A stretch of 22,997 bases of DNA from Leptospira_B sp964571605 (GTDB taxonomy: Bacteria; Spirochaetota; Leptospiria; Leptospirales; Leptospiraceae): assembly GCA_964571605.1 (NCBI GenBank), contig CAZNCS010000042.1:1-22997 (forward strand), read 5' to 3'. The position numbers were made by a program, and so were the translations under genes. Position 1 is the first letter of the stretch. The number at the start of each line of letters is the position of its first letter. Positions 16,465 through 22,997 of this stretch are shown in pieces. The notes below the pieces were generated by a model that ran no database searches, was not told the DNA's origin, and worked only from the letters and a program-made list of their open reading frames with translations.

Positions 16465-17217
16465 CTACGCGTTTTGTTTGACTGTTTTTGCATATTCGGT
16501 TAGATTTTTCAAGAAGTCAGGGTTATCTAGAAATTGAGCGAATATATCGAATTCTTGTTTTAAGTTTTCGTACAAATTCCCTTGGAAAAAATGATTCGCG
16601 ATTTGCTTTTCGATTCGAATCAAATCCGGATTCCAGCGGGACATTTTATCTAAAACCTTCAATCCTCTTTCGACCGCTTCTCCTTCTGAACATACCTCGT
16701 CTATAATTCCAAAATTGATAGCGTCGACAGCCCGGATCGGTTCTCCTTTTAATGTAATAGAGAGTGCTTTCGAGGGGCCTACCTTTCGCGCTAAAGTTGT
16801 AATAAGGGGAGGGCCCCCGAATCTGATTTCAGGTCGAAATAAAAAAGTCTTTTTTTCTGCGATAATATAATCTCCACAAAGAGCTAAATCAAAACCTCCC
16901 GCCGAACAAAAACCTTTTAAAACGGTCACTACAGGTTTAGGATAACTATACAATTCATAATGATATTCTAAAATTCTATGTCGAAAAGAATCTAACTTGG
17001 ATTCTATTACTTCATTTAAATCATACCCGCTAGAAAAGTTTTTTCCGTTTGCAGCCAGAAGGATGCCGCGTACGGAAGAATCTGTTTTTGTCGTCGCGAA
17101 TACGTTTTCGAGTTCGTCTCTAATCCTTATATTCAAGGCGTTATTCATCTCCGGTCGATTGAGCCGAACGAGCAAAAGTCCATTTTGATTTTCAGTTAAT
17201 AGATGTTTGAATTGCAT
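16465..17217 (-). CDS. Enoyl-CoA hydratase/isomerase (crotonase) family protein
   Basis: 250 residues, the usual crotonase-family length, cytoplasmic. Family signs: N-terminal VRLNRPEMNNALN, the CoA/oxyanion segment FSSGYDLNEV, and the second oxyanion segment GFCSAGGFDLALCGDYIIA. Of the two catalytic glutamates of true enoyl-CoA hydratase, the second is kept (E130 in FRPEIRFGG), while the first is replaced by aspartate D110 (GGFD instead of GGCE). The reaction could therefore be hydration, isomerisation or another crotonase chemistry on an acyl-CoA. No other fatty-acid gene is near. No canonical ribosome site precedes the ATG. Confidence 0.85.
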   Translation of the reverse strand: MQFKHLLTENQNGLLLVRLNRPEMNNALNIRIRDELENVFATTKTDSSVRGILLAANGKNFSSGYDLNEVIESKLDSFRHRILEYHYELYSYPKPVVTVLKGFCSAGGFDLALCGDYIIAEKKTFLFRPEIRFGGPPLITTLARKVGPSKALSITLKGEPIRAVDAINFGIIDEVCSEGEAVERGLKVLDKMSRWNPDLIRIEKQIANHFFQGNLYENLKQEFDIFAQFLDNPDFLKNLTEYAKTVKQNA

Positions 17218-17395
17218 AGAAGAGGAAGTATCTCAAACTTACAAGAGAATCCAAGAGAAAAAAGAAGTTTTGTATTTTAATTAAATCGAAATCTAACATC
17301 GTTCGTATTTTCCGATTTGTCTGTAACCTTTATTGATTTCCAGAGAAGTCTCCTATAAGGTTTTTATATAGAAAAGGGATTAAGGGAGAATTTGG

Positions 17396-17869
17396 ATGGG
17401 AATCAATCTGCTACGTTTTATTGGAATTATATTGGCGTCTTTGACTGTAGGAATGCGCTTTGCACATACGTTGGAATTTTATCCAAAATTGCAATGGGAT
17501 GCGGAACTTTATTTTGTAGTTCAAAATAGTTTATACCGATATTTCGGTATCTTGGGGCCATTTTTGCAAATAGGAGCGATTCTTATTATATTCGGGATCT
17601 CTTATATGATTCGAAAAAGAAGATCTGTTCGTTATAGCATTTTAAGTGCCGGCTCTTTTGTATTTTCTTTAGTCGTCTGGTTTTTATTCGTTTCACCTGC
17701 AGCAAAACAAATCCAAGCTTGGAATGTAACACATACAATTCCGACAAACTGGATTCTTTTGAGAGAGCAGTGGCAGACTTTTCAATCTGTTGCTTTCTGT
17801 TTCGATTTTATAGGCCTTTGCCTCCTTGCTTTTTCCGTTTTGTCGGAGACAAAATCAGATCTTGATTAA
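17396..17869 (+). CDS. Four-TM membrane protein, DUF1772-like
   Basis: 157 residues with four hydrophobic helices (about 5-25, 50-70, 80-100, 130-150) and short loops. The NWILLREQWQTFQSVAF segment before the last helix resembles the DUF1772/anthrone-oxygenase-like family pattern of an arginine and tryptophan followed by a helix, which is a weak assignment. Function unknown. Well-spaced AAGGGAGAA ribosome site. Divergent from the crotonase-like gene and followed within four bases by a hairpin. Confidence 0.7.
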   Translation: MGINLLRFIGIILASLTVGMRFAHTLEFYPKLQWDAELYFVVQNSLYRYFGILGPFLQIGAILIIFGISYMIRKRRSVRYSILSAGSFVFSLVVWFLFVSPAAKQIQAWNVTHTIPTNWILLREQWQTFQSVAFCFDFIGLCLLAFSVLSETKSDLD

Positions 17870-17872
17870 TGC

Positions 17873-17902
17873 CCCTTACGGGACGAAAGTTTCCCTTAAG
17901 GG
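17873..17902 (+). terminator. Terminator-like hairpin after the DUF1772-like gene
   Basis: Stem CCCTTA-C-GGGA / TCCC-T-TAAGGG, ten pairs with one mismatch and an 8-base loop, starting four bases after the stop codon. A second, T-rich palindrome follows at 17909-17927. Confidence 0.5.
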
Positions 17903-17908
17903 CCACTA

Positions 17909-17927
17909 GGAAAAATATTATTTTTCC
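17909..17927. terminator. Perfect AT-rich palindrome, probable bidirectional terminator part
   Basis: GGAAAAATATTATTTTTCC: 9-base arms around a single central base, with A-run and T-run inside the arms. Six bases after the preceding hairpin. It could supply the T-tract for that stem or act as an operator for the downstream signalling gene. Confidence 0.4.
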
Positions 17928-18076
17928 GAATAATATCCGGTTTTAAAGGATAGTATATCGTGCACAGGCGTAGGAATCCTCACGTTACTCGAGTCAAAAA
18001 AAACGTTCAGTTCAGAATAAATTCGAATTCGAGCAAATCCGTTCTTCGTTAAAGAAGATAAATATAGAGAACCTTT

Positions 18077-19378
18077 ATGGACCAAACGTTAGAAAATAGA
18101 ACGAACCAAGAACGAGAATTTACTATGGCTTCGAGTAGAAATAAAATATTGATACTCGAAGATTGTCCTGAGATCTCTTCCATTTACGAACATTATTGTC
18201 AGAAAATGAATTTCGATTATGATATAGTCGCTAACGGAAGGGAGGCATTTCAAAAAATCAATTCTACTGAATTTTCCTATTCTGCATTTGTGGTCGATTT
18301 AATGATGCCTGAGCAAGATGGGATCACATTTATTCAAAATTTGAAAGAGACCGATCCGGAAGCAATCGTCATTATCCAATCTTCTTTGGGGACTCCCGAT
18401 AAAATTATAGAAGTAATGAAACTCGGTGTTTTCGATTATCTGATTAAGCCGGTATTGCCGGATTCTTTTCAAAAAACCATCGAACTTGCGCTTCAATACC
18501 ATGAATTGAGATCGTCTCAATCCACCGTAGAAAAGTTAAATCGCGATGTTTTGAGGGAACAATTGGATTGGCTTACATACAAGGAGTCGATTCGGAAATC
18601 GGATGAAAGCTCTCTCGTAATCTCTACAATAAAATCGCTTAGTACTTCCTTTTCTCAAGGCTCGGGGGTCGGTTCAATCGTTTCTTTGCTTGATTTGCTA
18701 AAAATGGGACAAGAAACGACGGCTAACGGAGCTCCTGTGAGCCAGGAAATACTCAACCTTATCTATCTGAACCAAGAAGTTCTTCGGAAACAATTAGGTG
18801 CTTTGGCTGAAATTTTGTCCATCGCGGAGGAAGATCCAAGTGTGGAACTTGTTTCCGCATCGGACTTGAGTGAAACTCTTACAAAAAAGTCCGAATCCGT
18901 TCATCCTTATTTAGACAAAAAAGATTTAAAGATTCGATTCTCTTCTCGCAAAACAAAAGAATCTATCAAGATCCGTAAAGATTGGATCGAAGTGGCTTTT
19001 GAAGAATTACTATTAAACGCTTTAAAATATTCTAAAGCCCAGACTTGTATCGACGTTCATTTCGGAGTTATAGACGGGTACTTTTGTATTGCCATAAAAA
19101 ACACCGTAGAACAGGTGCAAGCTCTTGTCGATCCGGAACAAAGAGAGGTTCTGGTAACTCGCCCTTTTTATCGCGTACTTCCCCCTGTTGAGGATTATTC
19201 GGAATTGGAACAATACGGTTTAGGCCTCGGTTTGACGGCGGTCGACTTGATCATAAATAAGCATAGAGGAATATTTCATATACATAATGTAATGGATCAC
19301 ACTTCGAATACCATTGAACCCTGTGTAATGGCCGAGGTGTTTCTTCCCTTGGATGTGCACGCCGAATCTAATAAATAG
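18077..19378 (+). CDS. Response-regulator receiver protein with degenerate histidine-kinase-like C-terminus
   Basis: 433 residues, cytoplasmic. Residues about 23-140 form a full receiver: acidic pair E28/D29, phosphoacceptor D74 (VVDLMMP), S102 and K124 (IKP). A helical linker leads to a DHp-like segment (about 180-250, SFSQGSGVGSIVSLLDLL) and a HATPase_c-like domain (about 265-425) with an N-box-like FEELLLNALKYSK (N314) and G-rich YGLGLGLTAVDL (380-390). No convincing phospho-acceptor histidine stands in the DHp-like segment, and the usual DxGxG box reads KNTVE. So it may not be an active kinase, but a phosphorylation-controlled binding protein. ATG at 18077; an in-frame ATG at 18125 is possible and would still keep the receiver. 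It opens the chemotaxis-type cluster. Confidence 0.8.
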   Translation: MDQTLENRTNQEREFTMASSRNKILILEDCPEISSIYEHYCQKMNFDYDIVANGREAFQKINSTEFSYSAFVVDLMMPEQDGITFIQNLKETDPEAIVIIQSSLGTPDKIIEVMKLGVFDYLIKPVLPDSFQKTIELALQYHELRSSQSTVEKLNRDVLREQLDWLTYKESIRKSDESSLVISTIKSLSTSFSQGSGVGSIVSLLDLLKMGQETTANGAPVSQEILNLIYLNQEVLRKQLGALAEILSIAEEDPSVELVSASDLSETLTKKSESVHPYLDKKDLKIRFSSRKTKESIKIRKDWIEVAFEELLLNALKYSKAQTCIDVHFGVIDGYFCIAIKNTVEQVQALVDPEQREVLVTRPFYRVLPPVEDYSELEQYGLGLGLTAVDLIINKHRGIFHIHNVMDHTSNTIEPCVMAEVFLPLDVHAESNK

Positions 19379-19392
19379 CCAAAGGAAAGCCG

Positions 19393-19746
19393 ATGACCTA
19401 CGAAACCGGAAATATGCAATTTCGAAATAAATCCACGATGGAGAAACGACAAATATATGCTGTTTTCATTCTATTGGATCGTTATTATCGAATGAATTTT
19501 AATATTCACGAAGCAATTCCGGACTGGTGGAAGATACGAGAAGAAGAATGGACTGAACATTATGATTGCGAATTTTTGGATCGCGACAGTGTCTCTGTCC
19601 AGGTCGCCTTTTCGTCCCGGCTGGAGGCATTATTAGCTTTTTTTAATAAAATAGAATCTTTTGCATATGAAAACGCGGAAAGGATTCAAATAGAGATCGA
19701 GCTAGAACAAAAAAAACTAGACGAAAGCGTTTTTCAAAACGACTGA
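19393..19746 (+). CDS. Hypothetical protein, 117 aa, in the chemotaxis cluster
   Basis: I do not recognise this protein. It has no signal peptide or membrane segment and is rich in charged and aromatic residues (YYRMNF, DWWKIREEEWTEHYD). The last 30 residues form an acidic/basic helix that could be a coiled coil. The AGGAAAG ribosome site is good, and the start lies 14 bases after the receiver-protein stop, so the two are surely cotranscribed. That coupling suggests a small partner of the receiver protein. cheA follows after a 248-base gap. Confidence 0.7.
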   Translation: MTYETGNMQFRNKSTMEKRQIYAVFILLDRYYRMNFNIHEAIPDWWKIREEEWTEHYDCEFLDRDSVSVQVAFSSRLEALLAFFNKIESFAYENAERIQIEIELEQKKLDESVFQND

Positions 19747-19767
19747 TTTTCCCGAATCGGCTCGGAC

Positions 19768-19784
19768 AGCTTCCTTCGGAAGCT
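19768..19784 (+). terminator. Hairpin after the 117-aa gene
   Basis: AGCTTCC-TTC-GGAAGCT, perfect 7-base arms with a 3-base loop, 22 bases after the stop. No T-run follows, so it may attenuate rather than end transcription into cheA. Confidence 0.4.
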
Positions 19785-19915
19785 TAAATCTATAATCCAA
19801 CTTAATAATATTATTGTCTCATTATATATTATGTCACTAGAATCACGATGTTTCTACGTTGTGAATGTGTGAAATTACAATTCAAATCGTCTTTTTTTGG
19901 TATCAATTGTGTATA

Positions 19916-19943
19916 TTGGACATTATTATTTCAAAATTATGAA
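19916..19943 (+). promoter_or_regulatory. Candidate promoter upstream of cheA
   Basis: TTGGAC and TATGAA separated by 16 bases, about 50 bases before the cheA start at 19995. The -10 matches the consensus at four of six bases. The surrounding DNA is very AT-rich, so the match is weak. Confidence 0.25.
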
Positions 19944-19984
19944 ATTGTGAATTATTGTATTGGGCCAAATGCCCAAATTTTGGC

Positions 19985-19990
19985 AGGGGA
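19985..19990 (+). promoter_or_regulatory. Ribosome binding site fixing the cheA start
   Basis: AGGGGA lies four bases before the ATG at 19995. The frame stays open upstream to an ATG at 19848, but those 49 residues (many Cys, Phe, Asn, Tyr) look like translated AT-rich intergenic DNA, and CheA P1 domains start right after 19995. Confidence 0.6.
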
Positions 19991-19994
19991 TAGT

Positions 19995-22508
19995 ATGGAA
20001 GTTGATTATGAAAACCTACTAAAGGATTACCTTGTGGAAACAAGGGAACTTCTGGATGTAGCGGAACAATCCGTTTTGGACTTGGAAAAGGGATATCATT
20101 TGGATCATATAAATACCCTTTTTCGTGCCATCCATACGATTAAAGGGAATTCTGCAATTTTCGATCTTCCCCCGATTACGAGTTTATCCCATTCTTTCGA
20201 AAATCTTTTGAATCAATTGCGTAAGACGGAAATTCCTCCTTCCGATGCAGAAATTTCAATGTTCTTAAATTGTATAGATGTGCTGAAAGAATTAAACGAA
20301 GACATCGAAGGGGGAAGAAGTAAGGACGTAACCTCTTTGATTAAAAATGTAGAAAGTTTTTTGACTCATTCTATAGACAATGGGGAGAATACGGAGCCAG
20401 TAAGTGGAATTTATTCTCTTCCAAAAAAGTCTGTTCAAAAAACAAAAAATGAGAACGATTCCGTTTCTAAGGGGAAGGTCCTGATTCCTAAAAGTTATTT
20501 GGAAAAAGCGGAAACTGAACAGTTATATTTGTTTTTAGTCAAATTTTCCGGCGATAATCGACTTAACGGTGATTCTCCCGAGTTTTTAAACGAACTGAGT
20601 CGATCTGCACAAATATTAAAGTCGGGAATTTTGGAAAATTCCAACGGAGCCTCGGCAAACGGCTCTTCAAATTCAGTTCATTATGCAATTTTAATGTGTA
20701 ATGCGGATAGAGAAAGATTAATGGAGACTTCTCCGATTCCCTTAATCTCCGCAACTACTATATTTGCGCCGAATGGAAAGGAAATTATTCCAAAGGTAAA
20801 TTCTATATCTTCCGATTCCCAGGACGAGAAACGGATTGATATCGGTAAGGGGAAGGACATCCCGGCAGATTCTTATCTGAAAATCCCCCTCCCACTTTTG
20901 GATCATATGATCAATCTGGCCGGAGAAACCATTATAGTACGGAATCAACTTCTTCAGAAAATTGAATCTTACGAAGATTCGTCCTTACTCGCGATCGTTA
21001 GAAATCTTAGTCAATTGATCACTTCTTCCCAAGAAAGTGTTATGAGAACAAGGCTTCAAAAACTGGAGGCACTTTATAAAAAAATTCCTAGATTGATTCA
21101 CGATCTGGAGAGAACGACAGGTAAGGAAGTCGATTTGTTACTCGAGGGCGGCGAGGTGGAATTGGATAAAAATCTGATCGATTCGATTTCGGATCCGATC
21201 ACTCATATGATTCGAAATTCTGTGGATCATGGTATAGAATCTCCTTCTGAACGTCTGGCAGCCGGAAAACCGAGTAAAGGAAGAGTGATTCTTTCCGCTG
21301 CCTTGAGGGGCGGTAACGTTATCCTGAAAGTCGAAGATGACGGGCGAGGATTGAATTACGAAAGAATCAAAGAAAAAGCGATCGAAAAGGGAATACTCAC
21401 CAAAGAAGAAGGAGAGCGCAAAACAACGGAAGAATTATCCGAGTTGATTTTCGCGCCGGGTTTTAGCACAGCTCAATCCGTTTCTTCCACTTCTGGTAGA
21501 GGAGTCGGAATGGATGTGGTAAAGATGAATTTTCAAAAAGCGGGAGGAACCGTTTCGATTTCTTCTTTGCCGGGAGAAGGTACATCGGTGATCGCTTCTC
21601 TTCCTCAGACCTTATCTATTATCAACTGTCAGATGGTAAGAACTTCGGATATGCTATTAGCAATTCCGCAGCAAAATATTTCAGAACTAATATTAATGGA
21701 CAAGAAGTCCGTATCCTTTGTGGAAAAAAAAGAAGTATACCAGCTCCGAGGCCACCTTCTTCCGTTACTCGATTTAAGAAATGTATTCGATTTAGAAATC
21801 GATGATATTCAAAATGATGCCAATAGATACATAGTAGTCGTTCATACGGAAAAGCATAAGTTCGGATTGGTCGTAGAAGAAATTGAAAACCCGGAAGAGA
21901 TCGTCGTAAAACCTCTTTCTAAAGATTTGGCAAAAATAAATCTTTATACCGGTGCCGCTATTCTCGGAGACGGGAACGTGGCCTTGATCCTGGACATCAC
22001 CGGTATTACTAAATTTTTAAAACTACAGCCGAATATTAAGGAAGAACTTCGTTCTACGATAAAAAAAGAAGACCGTCAAAAAATACATTATCTTCTTTTC
22101 TCCGTAAGGTCGCAAATGTTCGGGTTAGATTCCAAACATGTACTCAGAATCGAACTTACCGATCCGAAAAATTTCGAAAAAGTTATGGATCGTGAAATAA
22201 TGCAGTACCGAGGAGAGATTGTAGAACTCTGCCGTTTGGATCGGTATTTTAATCTGAATACGAAGATGCGGGATGAGGAAAAAACGATGATCCTAATCCA
22301 AACAAGCCGGGGCAAAAAAGGAATTTTAGTCCATGAAATTCATAACGTGAGCGAGGAGATCGGTTCTTTCGCGCAGAACGAAGACCAGTCTTCCGGAGTG
22401 GTGGGTAACGGTATTGTTTTAGAAGAAACAGTCATTGTTATAAATCCCATAACAATTTTGGATAAAGTTACGAAAAATTTAACGAGAGAAGAAGTCGGGC
22501 AGGTGTGA
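19995..22508 (+). CDS. cheA: Chemotaxis histidine kinase CheA with two CheW-like domains
   Basis: Central kinase of a chemosensory array, 837 residues from the ATG at 19995. Domains: P1/Hpt (about 1-125) with phospho-acceptor H47 (AIHTIKGNS); a variable region with an alpha/beta segment at about 165-260; P3 dimerisation (about 292-375, LDHMINLAGETIIVRNQLL); HATPase_c (about 376-545) with N box HMIRNSVDHG (404-413), G1 VEDDGRG (446-452), G2 FAPGFSTA (487-494) and SGRGVGMDVV (500-509); then two CheW-like domains, about 548-678 and 697-828. E. coli CheA has a single CheW-like domain at the C-terminus, so the second one is unusual. All catalytic residues look intact. cheW follows after six bases. 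Confidence 0.95.
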   Translation: MEVDYENLLKDYLVETRELLDVAEQSVLDLEKGYHLDHINTLFRAIHTIKGNSAIFDLPPITSLSHSFENLLNQLRKTEIPPSDAEISMFLNCIDVLKELNEDIEGGRSKDVTSLIKNVESFLTHSIDNGENTEPVSGIYSLPKKSVQKTKNENDSVSKGKVLIPKSYLEKAETEQLYLFLVKFSGDNRLNGDSPEFLNELSRSAQILKSGILENSNGASANGSSNSVHYAILMCNADRERLMETSPIPLISATTIFAPNGKEIIPKVNSISSDSQDEKRIDIGKGKDIPADSYLKIPLPLLDHMINLAGETIIVRNQLLQKIESYEDSSLLAIVRNLSQLITSSQESVMRTRLQKLEALYKKIPRLIHDLERTTGKEVDLLLEGGEVELDKNLIDSISDPITHMIRNSVDHGIESPSERLAAGKPSKGRVILSAALRGGNVILKVEDDGRGLNYERIKEKAIEKGILTKEEGERKTTEELSELIFAPGFSTAQSVSSTSGRGVGMDVVKMNFQKAGGTVSISSLPGEGTSVIASLPQTLSIINCQMVRTSDMLLAIPQQNISELILMDKKSVSFVEKKEVYQLRGHLLPLLDLRNVFDLEIDDIQNDANRYIVVVHTEKHKFGLVVEEIENPEEIVVKPLSKDLAKINLYTGAAILGDGNVALILDITGITKFLKLQPNIKEELRSTIKKEDRQKIHYLLFSVRSQMFGLDSKHVLRIELTDPKNFEKVMDREIMQYRGEIVELCRLDRYFNLNTKMRDEEKTMILIQTSRGKKGILVHEIHNVSEEIGSFAQNEDQSSGVVGNGIVLEETVIVINPITILDKVTKNLTREEVGQV

Positions 22509-22514
22509 TTCGTT

Positions 22515-22958
22515 ATGGCTGAGATTAACGATAGTAGGCAATACCTTTCCTTCTTTTTGGGCGAAGAGATGTATGGAATCGCCGTAGAAGGTTGTAAAGA
22601 AGTCGACCACAATAAGAAAATATTAAAAATCCCTCATGCTCCTTCGCATATAGAAGGAATCGTGAACTTGCGTGGCGATTTGGTTACCATTCTAAATTTA
22701 CGCTCCCTGTTCGGAAAGGAAGCTGTTTTGGGAGACGGGAAACATTCTTTAATTCGTTTAAAAGGTAAAAAAGAATCTTTTGCGATTTTATCGGATTCTG
22801 TTTCGGACATTATAGAAGTTTCGGACAGGAATTTGGAAACCTGTCCTTCTCACGTGAATGAAAAAGAAAGCAAGTTCATTCGTTGTGTGACCGTTTTAAA
22901 AAGCGAAACTATGATCATACTGAATCAAGAAGAGTTATTACGTTTAGAGGATGAATAG
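22515..22958 (+). CDS. cheW: Chemotaxis coupling protein CheW
   Basis: 147 residues, cytoplasmic, a single CheW/SH3-like domain that bridges chemoreceptors and CheA. Diagnostic segment: IEGIVNLRGDLVTILNLR at about 47-64, the core of the CheW fold. It follows cheA by six bases, so translation is coupled. Its small size and lack of further domains separate it from CheV. The next gene starts nine bases later. Confidence 0.93.
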   Translation: MAEINDSRQYLSFFLGEEMYGIAVEGCKEVDHNKKILKIPHAPSHIEGIVNLRGDLVTILNLRSLFGKEAVLGDGKHSLIRLKGKKESFAILSDSVSDIIEVSDRNLETCPSHVNEKESKFIRCVTVLKSETMIILNQEELLRLEDE

Positions 22959-22967
22959 GGAGAATAT

Positions 22968-22997
22968 ATGTTAGGTTTCGTATCTCAAAATAAGGAA
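22968..22997 (+). CDS. Start of a further gene of the chemotaxis operon, cut by the window end
   Basis: ATG at 22968 preceded by AGGGAGA at a suitable distance, giving MLGFVSQNKE before the window ends. Nine bases after cheW. Too short to identify; a chemoreceptor or adaptation enzyme would fit the context. Confidence 0.55.
   Translation, partial: MLGFVSQNKE

Noticed and set aside
16351..16503. 50-codon GTG-started frame in the 16092-16464 gap
   Set aside because: Weak ribosome site, runs into the 3' end of the crotonase-like gene, and the product shows no recognisable features.
18497..18520. HELRS string at residues 143-147 of the receiver protein as a possible H box
   Set aside because: It falls at the end of the last receiver helix, about 50 residues before the DHp-like segment, and lacks the following proline and hydrophobic pattern of HisKA boxes; probably coincidence.
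19848..19994. Upstream in-frame extension of cheA by 49 residues
   Set aside because: The extension is rich in Cys, Phe, Asn and Tyr, has no ribosome site and looks like AT-rich intergenic DNA; a ribosome site and the P1 domain support the ATG at 19995.
1..22997. tRNA, rRNA, CRISPR arrays, insertion sequences, phage genes, known riboswitches
   Set aside because: None seen: no cloverleaf-like clusters, no regularly spaced repeats, no transposase or integrase motifs; nearly all sequence is accounted for by intact metabolic and signalling genes.

Overview
The window looks like chromosomal DNA of a spirochaete in the Leptospira group. This is inferred from moderately AT-rich DNA (about 40% GC by eye), lipoprotein signal peptides with loose spirochaete-type lipoboxes, the density and style of the signalling proteins, and occasional GTG starts. 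I could not run a search, and no RNA gene or other marker in the window fixes the species.

Region 1 (1-9207) is a nitrogen-assimilation block. A divergent intergenic region (3556-3964) separates a leftward narK-like nitrate/nitrite transporter and nirB (siroheme nitrite reductase, running off the left edge) from a rightward 1167-residue nitrate reductase. That reductase is fused to its own NAD(P)H/FAD/[2Fe-2S] electron-input module. Together they would import nitrate and reduce it to ammonium with NAD(P)H. Alanine dehydrogenase follows, which can fix ammonium into alanine, and then an Ohr-type peroxidase.

Region 2 (9208-12823) holds a six-TM HisKA_2 histidine kinase and the most striking protein in the window: an ammonium channel (Amt) fused to a SpoIIE/RsbU-type PP2C phosphatase. 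This is probably an ammonium receptor with a phosphatase output. Its position beside an orphan kinase and downstream of the nitrate-to-ammonium genes suggests an ammonium-signalling role.

Region 3 (12834-17869) is a mixed accessory stretch. It contains two metallo-beta-lactamase-fold lipoproteins flanking a haloalkane dehalogenase of the HLD-I type, an enoyl-CoA hydratase/isomerase-like protein, and a four-TM DUF1772-like protein. Two well-formed palindromes and a tandem pair of hairpins lie in its intergenic spaces.

Region 4 (18077-22997) is a chemotaxis-type signalling cluster. It comprises a receiver protein with a degenerate histidine-kinase-like C-terminus, a 117-residue protein I do not recognise, CheA with two CheW-like domains, CheW, and the first ten codons of a further gene.

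No rRNA, tRNA, CRISPR array, insertion sequence or phage gene was seen.
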